Below, in pieces: positions 22,401-30,486 of a stretch of 64,000 nt of DNA. Position 1 is the stretch's first letter, and each line of letters begins with the position of its first letter. The translations under genes were made by a program, and so were the position numbers. Under the pieces are notes generated by a model. That model saw only the letters and a list, made by a program, of their open reading frames with translations, was not told the origin of the DNA and did no database searches. Source of the DNA: Holacanthus passer (lineage: Eukaryota > Chordata > Actinopteri > Pomacanthidae); contig JAFREQ010000151.1 in the NCBI GenBank assembly GCA_025331565.1, forward strand, positions 62,001 through 126,000, read 5' to 3'.

Positions 22401-25400
22401 GTGTACCAGATTGTCTGCATTTCCTCTAAATTAGTTAAACACAAACGCACCTTAGAGCCAGTGTGTAGGTGCCCGGCTGCCTCTGACTCTCTCTGATGAG
22501 GTAGCTGCCTTCAGCCTGACTCAGTAACTGGTCAGCCTCTTCTCTGGAGATCATCCCATGGTACCTGGACGTAAAAGAAGCAAAAGGTTGAGATGTCTTA
22601 TGTCACAAAATAAATAAGTTGCTCAAATCTAAAGAAACCAGAAGCACTTGATTACAATAGCTTTTCTAATAAGTCTAATAAATACTTCCTTCACAAATTA
22701 TATTTTTATGTACTGTATATGGTAGGTGGAGATTCCAAACCATCCTCACTGGTCACTCACAAATCACTAATAAAGAGAAGGCCAACTTACTCTCTCCCAT
22801 AGTATTTAGGTCGGTTGTCCACCTGCAGGGAAAAGAAAAATATGTAGTGTGTGAAACACTAAAAAGGTGCAGACTGTTGGATGACATAACACTCAACTAA
22901 ACTAGTTAAAAACACTTGACACCACAAAATGAAGGTAAAAATGGGATTTCCACACAAGATTACATGTTTATGACGTAGTAGAAAAGCAGATCACAAAAAC
23001 AATAATGTAGTGCATGAAATACCACTGATGCCAAAACTATACACACAGTGGGCTCTTTCTGAATATTTTCCCAGACTTTGGCACCTTTTCATGAGTTAGT
23101 GCGTGGCGTGGGTGCAGAGAATATTGCACGAGTCAGATAAAAAGCTGAACATTGTGTTGTTCTCAACAAAACTGCTGTCAAGCCAATAAATCAACAAAGA
23201 GCCAACAAACAGCGCTGAATGTTAATTTGCATGCTCTTGTTTTCTGTGTGTACAAAGTGAGGGACCTATAGAGACACAGGAGCAGTGCTTATATATCACA
23301 AAATGCAGCAAGTAAGATTAAAAATTTTGCCAAATTTTGCCTTGTACATCATGCCAACAATCTTATATTCTGACAGGAGTAGATTTAAAGTAGTAAACAA
23401 TATACAGATTATAATATAGAGAGTCAAAACAGCAAAAAACAAACTCCTGCCAGTTCGTTCACACATCAATATGGTGGCCAGCAGCATCAACTAAAAGCCT
23501 ACAATGTATAGAATAATACAACATAGTCGAGGTGGTAAAAGAGTCAAACACTGGGCTGACAGAGAGCCAATCATGATGGTGGATGTACAGAGAGGAGGTA
23601 TGTTAGCTCTCCCATATCAGCCAACCATGTGCACCTCTGGACACCTTCCAAAACTGCTCTGAGGCCTGTCAGTAAACCACGCAAGGGGCGAACAGGATAA
23701 TATCCATTACTAATGCTCAAGAGACATCCTTGACTGCACATTACAGAGTGCTGAGCTGGAGGGGAGAAGCTGCTTGGAAGAGAAACATCTCTTTGGCATA
23801 AACAGTGTATTTTGAATCAAATGATGAAATAAATTGGTACAGAGTGAAATGTCTACCTGGCAGAGACTGGAATTAAGCACATGGAACAATTATGTAAAGA
23901 GTTAAATACACTGTCCGTAGGCTTTTGAACATCCTACATTAAGGACCTGTAGCAGACAATATATTTGTCCCACATGTACTCCCAGCATTATCAGCTGGTT
24001 TTTAGCTAGTGCATTAATAAAGCATGAATTAAAAAAGCTCCACAGAGAGCTTTCCACTTAATAGTTCATCAGTTACAAAGATGAATGTCTTTGATGGATC
24101 ACTCCAATAGTCAGTGGGAGGAAAATGTCAGCTCACAACAGAGAAAAGGAAAGCTATTATTATACACACATTATACAGAAATGTATTACATAAATGTATT
24201 GCACATTCTGACAAAGAGATGCCACTATGAGGCCAGACCAGTGGGTACAATGAAAAGTGAGTGGGCTTTCGGTTTAGGAGGCCGTTTCCAAATACATTCT
24301 GACATTTTCCATTTCAACAAAATAAAAAAAAAAAAAAAAGGAAAAGAAAATAATGAAAAATGCCTGTGCAATTTGGCAGAGCCCAAGGTGACATCTTCAC
24401 ATTGCTCATTTTCTCTGGCCAAAAGTCCAAACTTCAAAAATATTCAATTTACAAGGATATAAAACAGAGGAAAGCAGAAAAAGCTCACATATAATACGCT
24501 GGAGGATGTGGACTAATTAAATAACACAATTTTTCTGTTCTTATGTTTCTTTACTTGAGGTTTTATCCTGCATGATGATGTAACCCAAGGTCCTCCACAC
24601 CCAGCATGCCACAAATTAAAAAGTACCAGCCATAGATAAGTGCTTATTGGTGCATCATTAAATCACATATGGCTGAACTCTCTGCAGACAACATGGGGCT
24701 GCTGGTACGGGGGGGCTCCTCCACCCCGTCTGTCTGCCAGCCTGCTGATTTTAACTGGGTCAGCACCGACTACCTGACCAGGCCAGGGCATCGAAGCCAA
24801 CAGCTGTTCATTTAGCATCACATCCCAGCATCTATCCACCAGGCCCTAAGAGGACTTTCTCTTAGAGATTAACACCAGATGCACAATCCCCCATTTATTA
24901 ATCCCACTTGGATTCCCCAAAACCTTGCTGCCCCCCCTACACACGCATACAGACACACACACACACACACATACATCTGGTGGCTGCCTCCCCTGTGGGC
25001 AGAGGTGCTGGTGCATGGCATTTGGTGGACATCAGCAAAGTGTCGCACCACCTGGATGAGCCTCTACCTATCTTTATCAACTACACTTACAAAAATATGC
25101 TTGAATTCATGTTTTTTTGAGCAGAAATCAAAAGGCCAATCATCCATGTCTCTCTCCCTTCTTTCCTGCTACACTCATTCCTCTGCTAATACATACTTAA
25201 ACAGGAAGTGATTGGTAAAAATAAAAGTAGAAAAACACTGATATACAACAGTGGCTTTCCTCTATTAATACTAAAGTAACTTGTGCCAACATGAAAGAAA
25301 TCATGCGGTGAGGATGGCGCCTGAACAGATGCCTTCCCTGAAGACAATGCCTTGTTGAACTAAAGCAAAAACAATCAGCTCTGCTAAGAGCCGAGTCAGC

Positions 25401-27840
25401 CAAAAAAATCCCTCTGAGGAGTAGAAACACACAAGCACACACATACACAAAGACATGCACTTGCTTGAGGCTTGATCCACAGCATCATTGTTTCAGTTGC
25501 TAATGATCACATTTACCAGCTGTTGGAACCAAGAGCAGAAATTGTATGTGTGATGTTGGAGAATAAGCCTGACAACTCTGATGGCATACTGCACCTGTGC
25601 TCAAATCTCCTGTTTTTTTTTAAAATACAGTATTGATTTTTCTGCGTGCTCAATGATGCAGGATAGACTATCAACACCTCAAGTCTATACAGTTGATTTA
25701 TTCATGCTGCCTCAGTACAATATCACAGGGATTAAAATTGGATCTCTCAAGAATAACAAGAGACATGAAAGACGAATTGAAAAGTGTCTGGCTGGCAATT
25801 AGAAAGTGTGTTCTCACCTCACAGGTGCAAGTGAGTCTGCGTGGGTGAGGTGCCTCCTGCTGGAGCTGGTACACTGTGGCAGAAAACACACAGCAAATAA
25901 TCAGCAAAAATCACGTTGCTGCCATAAATAAACACATAAGACATAGAAAGAGTGTAAGAATCCTAATTGCATAATAGTTTCAAGAAGATTAAAGTTGAAA
26001 AATGTTCATAAATACTTACAGTAAGACTTCCACACCGGTGGCCTGTATTCATCATGATCTGAGGGCAGAAAAAGTACAATGTCTTTAACAGCTGCAAAGC
26101 TATTCAAACTTAAATTGCTTTGCTACAGTGCCCCCAAGTGGATAAAACTATTAATGATCAGTGCTGATTTTATCTGACTGTTATACACGCCTATCTCAAT
26201 TTTGTTATAACCCTCCAGATAAGAGCAACATTCTCTCATTCTCATCATGTGATTGCTCCAAAATCCTTGTGCTCCTACCCAGCACCAGCATTTTGGAGCA
26301 ATCACATGCAATTACCTTAGGATTTCAGACTGATGGAAGATATCTACTCTGTGGCGCATAAAAAGCTGTGAAAGATTAATTTATGCTTTGCAGAAATGTA
26401 ATGTAATGTGAATGAACTTGCACTATGACCTTTATCTTTCTTAAAGTCAGACAAGTTTTTGCTGCCCCCCAGACATACCAGTCTAAAATTAATTGCAGAT
26501 ATCAGCATTAGAGCAGTGTTTTCTCTTTGCTTGTTCGGCTGTTGCAGACCATAAACAACACTGATATTAATATTAGAGGAAGCATGACTCTATGCAGCAT
26601 TAGACGCCGAGAAGAACAGAATAATCTTCAGCCCCAGGCACTCAGTTGGAGTTTGGCTGAACTCCGCAGTAGCTACTGAACATTTCAACTGAAATCCTAC
26701 GCTGTGATTACTGTGTAATCCTTTCAGGTTCAAAAACTGTGCTGTGTATATTTATTCAATGACTCATTGTGTGAAGCAACTGTGCAAATTCACAGCAGTG
26801 GTGCACAAAGTAATCCTGGAATCAGCTAAAGAGGATAACTTTGTTTCAGAGTTAAACTTTCTCCACTTGTAGATGAAATAAAATCAGTAGGAAACAGACC
26901 ACTTTTGACAATAAAAATTAATATTCATCTTAAGACTCTGCGGTCCTTTGGCCAGAATCTTGCAAATTCAGGCATATGCTGTCTTCCATCTTCTCTGCAT
27001 GGGTAAAACTAACAGCCTGTTTCCTGTCTCTGTGTACTCTGAGTTCACTCTGCAAGCCTTATCTATTCAACACTTGTCGTCCCGGTATCCTGTCTTCAAA
27101 ATAACTCCAAATCCTCCCTGGGCATGTGTCTCACCCTCTTTCTCAAGGCAACAGATAGACACACTTACAAGAAACCAGACATAACATACAGACTTCTGAC
27201 AACTCAAAGTGTCTACAACAGGGGTGGAAAGAAATAAAGAGAAATAATGCACTTCATTTTCCTCCACCATGTTTTTTCAGCTGCCAGTACATTACCAGTA
27301 AATTGTACTTTAAGAATAAAAAGTATTCATTATGTAGCAGCAAGTGCCCTGTCAGTACTTACATTGTTTTATATTCTGTAGTTAATTATTATTGCTGATG
27401 CATTACAGTGTAAGCAGCACTTAAATGTTATAAGAGATCATGGTAAAGCTAATTTAACTGCTGTAAACACTGTTGTATATAAAAAACATATTTTATAAAC
27501 TAACCATATGATTTCTATGTAAATTCTTACTCTGCAAAGTAACCAGTCACTTAAATTGTCAAACAAAAGTATTATAGTAAGAAGTTTCAAATTGAGTATA
27601 ATGAAGCACAAAATGGGAAATTGTACTTAAGCACAGTATTTGAATCCATAAGACTTCTCCCAATTTTAACAAAGTACATTCGGCATGATTATAGTAAAAT
27701 TATGACTGATGTTTAGTAGAGTTTGCATTAAAATAGCAAACCTAAAAACACATACAAAAACGCCATTAATATCCTCAGAAAAAGACAAAAAGGCTGATAT
27801 ATGAGGCGTGATGCTACTTACCAAACACATTTAGGGCCAT
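13722..27840 (-). CDS. chn1: alpha2-chimaerin (SH2-C1-RhoGAP Rac GTPase-activating protein), complete
   Basis: Fourteen coding exons join with consistent phases to 459 codons plus stop: 27822-27840, 26020-26058, 25818-25873, 22791-22822, 22451-22564, 21190-21316, 20867-21028, 17046-17123, 16270-16354, 15505-15678, 14641-14718, 14369-14506, 14002-14107, 13722-13893. Domains: SH2 about 49-135 with the phosphotyrosine-binding Arg73 in YLIRESQ; C1 zinc finger 206-256 (HNFKV...[11 protein letters not shown]...CGLNVHKQC), which binds diacylglycerol; RhoGAP about 269-459 with arginine finger Arg304 in GLYRISGF. The family turns off Rac and acts downstream of EphA4 and other guidance receptors in axon pathfinding. 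The SH2 is needed for receptor coupling. The N-terminus MALNVFD and LQQEAPHPRR identify chn1 rather than chn2. All introns are GT-AG; the donor of 14002-14107 (GTCTGA) is weak. Confidence 0.96.
14002..14107 (-). CDS. chn1: chn1 coding exon 13 (RhoGAP middle)
   Basis: It encodes ALKLLPPAHYETLRYLMAHL, typical RhoGAP helices. Acceptor TGTTGCAG is good; the donor AGAG|GTCTGA departs from consensus at +3 to +5 but keeps phase with the next exon. Confidence 0.95.
14369..14506 (-). CDS. chn1: chn1 coding exon 12 (RhoGAP)
   Basis: It encodes GEKADIS...YEDINIITGALKLYF then RELPIPLITYDAH. The invariant Lys and following Leu of the GALKLYFR block contact the GTPase in this family. Splice sites are CTCCACAG and GTAGGT. 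Confidence 0.95.
14641..14718 (-). CDS. chn1: chn1 coding exon 11 (arginine finger)
   Basis: It encodes LQSEGLYRISGFSELIEDVK. The Arg in GLYRISGF is codon 304 of alpha2, the catalytic arginine finger. Acceptor TGTCTCAG, donor GTGAGT. Confidence 0.96.
15060..15081. repeat. (GGA)n microsatellite in a chn1 intron
   Basis: Seven GGA triplets between the exons at 14718 and 15505. Confidence 0.9.
15505..15678 (-). CDS. chn1: chn1 coding exon 10 (C1 end and C1-GAP linker)
   Basis: It encodes the second half of the C1 finger (DCGLNVHKQCSKVVPNDC) and the start of the GAP region (KKVYSCDLTTLVKAHNTKRP). The Cys/His zinc ligands are intact. Acceptor TCTGTCAG, donor GTGAGC. Confidence 0.96.
16270..16354 (-). 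CDS. chn1: chn1 coding exon 9 (C1 domain, first half)
   Basis: It encodes [20 protein letters not shown], the diacylglycerol-binding half of the C1 finger with its zinc cysteines. Acceptor TTTAACCAG, donor GTAACA. Confidence 0.96.
16737..16759. repeat. (TG)11 microsatellite in a chn1 intron
   Basis: A pure TG repeat between the exons at 16354 and 17046. Confidence 0.95.
16889..16920. repeat. (TG)n microsatellite in a chn1 intron
   Basis: A TG repeat with one interruption (TCTG), about 125 nt past the donor of the shared exon; on the transcript it reads as CA, a possible hnRNP L binding tract. Confidence 0.9.
17046..17123 (-). CDS. chn1: chn1 coding exon 8, shared by alpha1 and alpha2
   Basis: It encodes LTSLVRRATLRES through HNFK, the first isoform-shared residues. 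In alpha2 it starts at the acceptor CCCTTTCGCAG|CTCACA. In alpha1 the frame reads straight through that acceptor. The donor is AAG|GTGAGC. Confidence 0.95.
17397..18210 (-). promoter_or_regulatory. chn1: candidate internal promoter / 5' UTR of chn1 alpha1
   Basis: The region upstream of the alpha1 start codon has no reading frame of interest. It carries five CCAAT pentamers on the plus strand (within 17490-17498, 17727-17731, 17760-17764, 17839-17843, 18198-18202), a TG microsatellite near 18019-18050 and a purine-rich block at 18090-18145. A cluster of CCAAT boxes is typical of NF-Y-driven promoters. Position relative to the alpha1 start supports a promoter, but no start site is visible. Confidence 0.4.
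19431..19462. repeat. (CA)16 microsatellite in chn1 intron
   Basis: An uninterrupted CA repeat upstream of the alpha1 start, between alpha2 exons 7 and 8. Confidence 0.95.
20867..21028 (-). CDS. chn1: chn1 alpha2 coding exon 7 (SH2-C1 linker)
   Basis: It encodes [21 protein letters not shown], conserved with mammals, then a variable charged linker ending NSEER that joins directly to LTSLVRR. Tyr143 lies in PIYEHV. Acceptor TTCTGTCAG, donor GTGAGT. Confidence 0.95.
21190..21316 (-). CDS. chn1: chn1 alpha2 coding exon 6 (SH2, second half)
   Basis: It encodes FGNQTRNFRLYHDGKHFVGE and then [20 protein letters not shown], the SH2 C-terminal half. Acceptor CTTCTAG, donor AAG|GTGTGT. Confidence 0.95.
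22451..22564 (-). CDS. chn1: chn1 alpha2 coding exon 5 (SH2, first half)
   Basis: It encodes YHGMISREEADQLL and EGSYLIRESQRQPGTYTLAL. Arg73 of YLIRES is the phosphotyrosine-binding arginine. Acceptor CGTCCAG, donor GTGCGT. Confidence 0.95.
22791..22822 (-). CDS. chn1: chn1 alpha2 coding exon 4 (32-nt exon)
   Basis: A short exon encoding VDNRPKYYGR. The acceptor CCCTGCAG and donor GTAAGT are strong, and phases fit both neighbours. Confidence 0.93.
22823..25817 (-). other. chn1: chn1 intron (about 3.0 kb)
   Basis: Noncoding. It contains an interspersed-repeat fragment at 24365-24478, a poly(A) run at 24327-24341 and a CA microsatellite near 24953-24970. No additional exon was recognised. Confidence 0.7.
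24365..24478 (+). repeat. degenerate teleost interspersed repeat fragment
   Basis: The motifs GCCCAAGGTGACATCTTCAC, AAAAGTCCAAAC, TATTCAATTTAC, ATATAAAACAGAGGAAAGCAG and GCTCACA occur in the order seen in the internal part of the same fish repeat as 468-585, in the opposite orientation. Confidence 0.6.
25818..25873 (-). CDS. chn1: chn1 alpha2 coding exon 3
   Basis: It encodes YQLQQEAPHPRRLTCTCE. The APHPRR and CTCE residues favour chn1 over chn2 (which has APRPKR). Acceptor GCCACAG, donor GAG|GTGAGA. Confidence 0.95.
26020..26058 (-). CDS. chn1: chn1 alpha2 coding exon 2 (39-nt exon)
   Basis: It encodes HDEYRPPVWKSY and contributes the first base of Leu20. Acceptor GCCCTCAG, donor T|GTAAGT. 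EYRPPVWKSYLYQLQQE is conserved in alpha2-chimaerins. Confidence 0.95.
26246..26308. other. 63-nt near-perfect hairpin in a chn1 intron (pre-miRNA-like)
   Basis: CATGTGATTGCTCCAAAAT at 26246-26264 is the exact reverse complement of 26290-26308. The stem continues inward for nine more positions with two mismatches (26265/26289 and 26268/26286) to a 7-nt loop at 26274-26280. Total: 28 stem positions, 26 paired. Because of the symmetry either strand can fold. Size and loop fit a microRNA precursor; a short palindromic transposon remnant is the main alternative. I do not recognise either arm as a known miRNA. Confidence 0.55.
27222..27620 (+). repeat. diverged teleost repeat (GGGGTGGAAAG ... TTGTACTTTAAG type)
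   Basis: The segment starts ACAGGGGTGGAAAGAAAT and contains AAATTGTACTTTAAG, GTACTTACATT and GTACTTAAG blocks. These resemble a very common fish repeat built around GTACTTAAGTACA and GGTGGAAAGTAAC. Related pieces with AAGTATAAAGTAGCAT lie near 28615-28650 and 29270-29405 on the opposite strand sense. Confidence 0.45.
27822..27840 (-). CDS. chn1: chn1 alpha2 start exon, coding part
   Basis: Nineteen coding bases give MALNVF plus the first base of Asp7. ATG is at 27840-27838, and the donor is G|GTAAGT. The MAL(T/N).F.(E)YRPP start agrees with mammalian alpha2. Confidence 0.93.
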
Positions 27841-27939
27841 CTTGTTTCTGTGATATGATGAAGATGAACAATTAAGCAGCACATCCAAATTTCCAGCACA
27901 TCCAAATTTCCAGCAAAACGGACCCACTTAGATTAAATC
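27841..27939 (-). promoter_or_regulatory. chn1: chn1 alpha2 leader with two uORFs made by a 17-bp tandem repeat
   Basis: This 5' UTR part of the start exon has acceptor CTCTTTCAG at its upstream end. It contains a perfect 17-bp direct repeat (27881-27897, 27898-27914). Each unit carries GGATGTGCTG, so two upstream ATGs result. The upstream one (27901-27899) opens a 9-codon uORF ending at 27872. The other (27884-27882) opens a 17-codon uORF whose TAA (27833-27831) overlaps the start of the chimaerin frame. An overlapping uORF usually lowers translation of the main frame. Confidence 0.7.
27881..27914. repeat. perfect 17-bp tandem duplication in chn1 5' UTR
   Basis: ACATCCAAATTTCCAGC occurs twice head to tail with no mismatch, which points to a recent slippage or duplication event. 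Confidence 0.9.
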
Positions 27940-28250
27940 CTGAAAGAGAATAGATAATTTAAAAAAAAAGAATAAGGTGAAAGTATCCAGCTGCTGATTG
28001 TGTTTGAGCTAAAGTGAAAACAGCTGAGTAACGATAAACAATAAATGATGAAGCTCACATTATAAAGGGAGCTAACGTTAGCGCTTACTTTAGCTGGTGG
28101 GCTGAACCGTGCATAAAACGCAACTGACTCGTGTTTCTTAAGTTACACCGAAAAGAAAACATTTGTCTTGTCACACAATAAAAAAGCACCGACTACAATG
28201 CGACATTAAACGCCGGTTTATTAATCTAACGGTTGGCTAATAATACTCAC

Positions 28251-28300
28251 ATTAGCATCCTTTCTACGTTGTGGTCGCCATCTTGCTGGGTCACGTGAGC
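28251..28300 (-). promoter_or_regulatory. chn1: chn1 noncoding first exon (3' part) with two short uORFs
   Basis: A strong donor (CTAAT|GTGAGT) at 28250-28249 ends a leader exon whose next acceptor is at 27940. Inside are ATGGCGACCACAACGTAG (28281-28264), a 5-codon uORF whose start region AAGATGGCG is also a YY1-type site, and ATGCTAAT at 28258, which after splicing continues G ATT TAA, a uORF split by the intron. The 5' end of the exon is not known. Confidence 0.6.
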
Positions 28301-28345
28301 AGGCTCGCCCTCTCTCCGGGGTAACCATGGTAACGGGACCGTGCC
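28285..28345. promoter_or_regulatory. chn1: chn1 alpha2 core promoter: E-box and RFX X-box
   Basis: Within 60 bp lie GTCACGTGAG (E-box CACGTG at 28292-28297) and GTAACCATGGTAAC (28321-28334), a perfect palindromic match to the RFX X-box GTNRCC-NN-RGYAAC. The position just upstream of the leader exon and the raised CpG content support a promoter. Factor binding is inference. Confidence 0.55.
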
Positions 28346-28807
28346 GATGCTGCTTAGCGGGAAAGAAAGATGTCGCCGATTTAAAGCTTGTTTTAGTATA
28401 TTTTAGTTGAATTAAGTTGTGTTACACTGTTTCATAGCTATTGTAAAACACAGCGTAAGTAAATGTTTGGTTTTTCAAAGAGAACGAACCACAACTAGCT
28501 CGCTAACTGGACACGCTCACTCGGGCTAACAAGCTAACAGCATCAAAATACTGGAAAAGCATCATTCGCGTCTAAAAAGAAGTGATGAATGAATGAGGTT
28601 TCGTGACCAGTTAAAAAGAAGCATAAAGTAGCATGGTATGGAAATACATGAAAATATCTCATATTCTTACCCTGTGGTCTACTACTGTAATACATAACGT
28701 AAGTAAATGTTTGGTTTTACAGAGAAAACTAAACCAAAATGTCATGCTAATTATGTAGCTAGCTGAATGGCGCATGTAAAAATGGATGTTTTTTGAATGG
28801 GATTCGT
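28346..28807. other. intergenic spacer between chn1 5' end and tRNA-Ile
   Basis: No gene seen. A direct repeat of about 31 bp with the core CGTAAGTAAATGTTTGGTTTT occurs at 28454-28485 and 28698-28728, about 244 bp apart. The later copy is preceded by a piece resembling the AAGTATAAAGTAGCAT fish repeat. Confidence 0.6.
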
Positions 28808-28881
28808 GGCCGGTTAGCTCAGTTGGTTAGAGCGTGGTGCTAATAACGCCAAGGTCGCGGGTTCGATCCCCGTACGGGCCA
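28808..28881 (+). tRNA. tRNA-Ile (AAT)
   Basis: A 74-nt cloverleaf starts GGCCGGTTAGCTCAGTTGG and ends GTACGGGCCA. The anticodon loop CTAATAA gives AAT (read as IAU after A-to-I change). The T arm GGTTCGATCCC and all stems are intact. It stands alone, 18 kb from the five-tRNA cluster. Confidence 0.97.
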
Positions 28882-28886
28882 ACTTC

Positions 28887-28892
28887 TTTTTT
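28887..28892 (+). terminator. Pol III terminator of tRNA-Ile
   Basis: TTTTTT follows the gene end by 5 nt. Confidence 0.8.
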
Positions 28893-29640
28893 CACAAGAC
28901 TTCCGAAGTTCACCCTGGTAGTACTCTTTCTTCATTAAGTTTCAATACAAGGTAAAATATTATGATTGGAAAGGCAGTAAAAATTTTATGTAAAAATCTG
29001 CATATCAATTTTTCACTGTGCACTTTGAAGAATTTTAAATTAACAGTGCAACATCCAAAAATACTCCATTATTCTTAAACTTATAAGTCAGGAAAATTGC
29101 CCCTGTACATTTGTATCATATTATGTTTTAATATATTATATGTTATATGACTATTATTACTGATAATTATGTTACTGTGTAAGTGACATCTTACTGTTGC
29201 TCGAGGCAGAGCTAATTTTAGATATTTTATATAAACTCATCATTTTGCATGTAAAATCTTAATCTAAAAGGTGACTTGTAGCTGTGAAAAAATGTAGTGG
29301 AGAAAAAGTACATTAAGTGGAGTAGAAGTATAAAGTAGCATGACATGGAAATACTCAAGTAATACACCTCAAATTATAAAGTTAGTACAGTACTTCAGTA
29401 AATCTTTTTTTTTTCTTTTCTAATTTGCAGAAATCCTAAAAGATATTATATTTCCAGTCTAAACCTTTCCAACACATGTTTTACTGGGTATAACCAGAAA
29501 AGAAATCCTCTCTTACTTTATTACTAACAAAATATTTATCCAGTTATACTTCTTCAAAGTCTCCATAAAGGGAAAACACACAGCTCGAAAGACTATATTT
29601 TTTTGAGCGTTATAAATGAATATTAAATGTAGCACAAACC
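28893..29640. other. intergenic DNA with repeat fragments
   Basis: A/T-rich, no gene. At about 29270-29405 lie AATGTAGTGGAG, AAAAAGTACATTAAGTGGAG, TAGAAGTATAAAGTAGCATG and GAAATACTCAAGTAATACAC, which match a very common fish repeat. Confidence 0.6.
29270..29405 (-). repeat. common teleost repeat (AGTGGAGTAGAAGTATAAAG type)
   Basis: Ordered blocks AATGTAGTGGAG, AGTATAAAGTAGCATGACAT, GGAAATACTCAAGTAA and TAGTACAGTACTTCAGTAAA. The family appears again in more decayed form at 27222-27620. The class is uncertain. Confidence 0.6.
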
Positions 29641-29649
29641 TCCACACTG

Positions 29650-29954
29650 CCACGTCCCCAAACCACCGCGAGATGGCGCTGTGTCCCCGGCCGGGCTACT
29701 CTCTCTCTCCCCTGCCTGACTCTGTAGTTGCGAGGCTGCCCGTGCGGGAGGCGGTGTGCTGCTCTTTATTGTTCCAGCAGAAAGCTCGATACGCGGTTTC
29801 CCACATTTGTTCCAATGGCTACCGCGCAGAAACCACGTCCCACCTGAGAGCAGAGGACTCGGTACTGAAGACTCCGCCGCAGCTCAGCCCTGTGCGGGAT
29901 TAATCTGCGTCTGGAAACTGAGGGACAATCTGTGGATCCTGAGGAAAGACCGGG
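29650..29954 (+). promoter_or_regulatory. farp1: farp1 CpG-rich promoter and noncoding first exon (approximate)
   Basis: A CpG-rich stretch rises sharply from A/T-rich surroundings (GAGATGGCGCTGTG, CCCCGGCCGGGC, CCGTGCGGGAGGCGG, ATACGCGG, ACTCCGCCGCAG). It ends with a strong donor CCGGG|GTAAGA at 29955. The next exon on this strand carries a 55-nt leader and the farp1 start codon, so this is most likely its 5' UTR exon. An open frame of 95 codons at 29616-29903 has no protein likeness. Confidence 0.6.
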
Positions 29955-30447
29955 GTAAGAAAATCATGCTATCCGGATTATGAAGCGAGGTTACACGTAG
30001 CCTCTCCGGTGTCTCTTGTGTTGTGCACATTTATGTCTCCAGATCTATTGCAACACACATTTCCAGGTTAAAGCTTTGGCTTCTCGAGGCAACAGTGCGT
30101 GATGTTTGATGAGCCTGATATCTGAAGTATAAGCTCGCTTCGATTGCAACCAGCCTGTTCATTTTCCTAATCGGCTGAGCTTTAAGAGCTCCAGCAGAGC
30201 TTTTTTTTTTTTTTTTTACTGTAATCTTAGTGATAGACACGAATATCCCTCTGCAATAGGGGCTTTAAACATTTATTCTCATTGCAACATTTCTGCAAAG
30301 TTAGTATAATGTGGATCTTTATCTGGAATATACTTTTGCTGATGTTTATTACTGTGGATTTTTGGATCTTTTCCCTGCTGCCTACCCATTCACCAAACCT
30401 TACAATAGGCTGAGCTGGTCATTGTCACCACATGCACATTAATAATG

Positions 30448-30448
<1 letters not shown>

Positions 30449-30480
<32 letters not shown>
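30449..30480. repeat. (AC)16 microsatellite
   Basis: An uninterrupted AC dinucleotide repeat. Confidence 0.95.

Positions 30481-30486
<6 letters not shown>

Larger units (their letters stand above)
26059..27821 (-). other. chn1: chn1 intron between start exon and exon 2
   Basis: Noncoding. It holds the hairpin at 26246-26308 and a diverged interspersed repeat at about 27222-27620. Nothing else was recognised. Confidence 0.7.

Noticed and set aside
29616..29903. 95-codon open frame in the CpG-rich region before farp1
   Set aside because: It has no protein likeness, lies in a probable noncoding exon and promoter, and its frame is not joined to the FERM frame by the visible donor.
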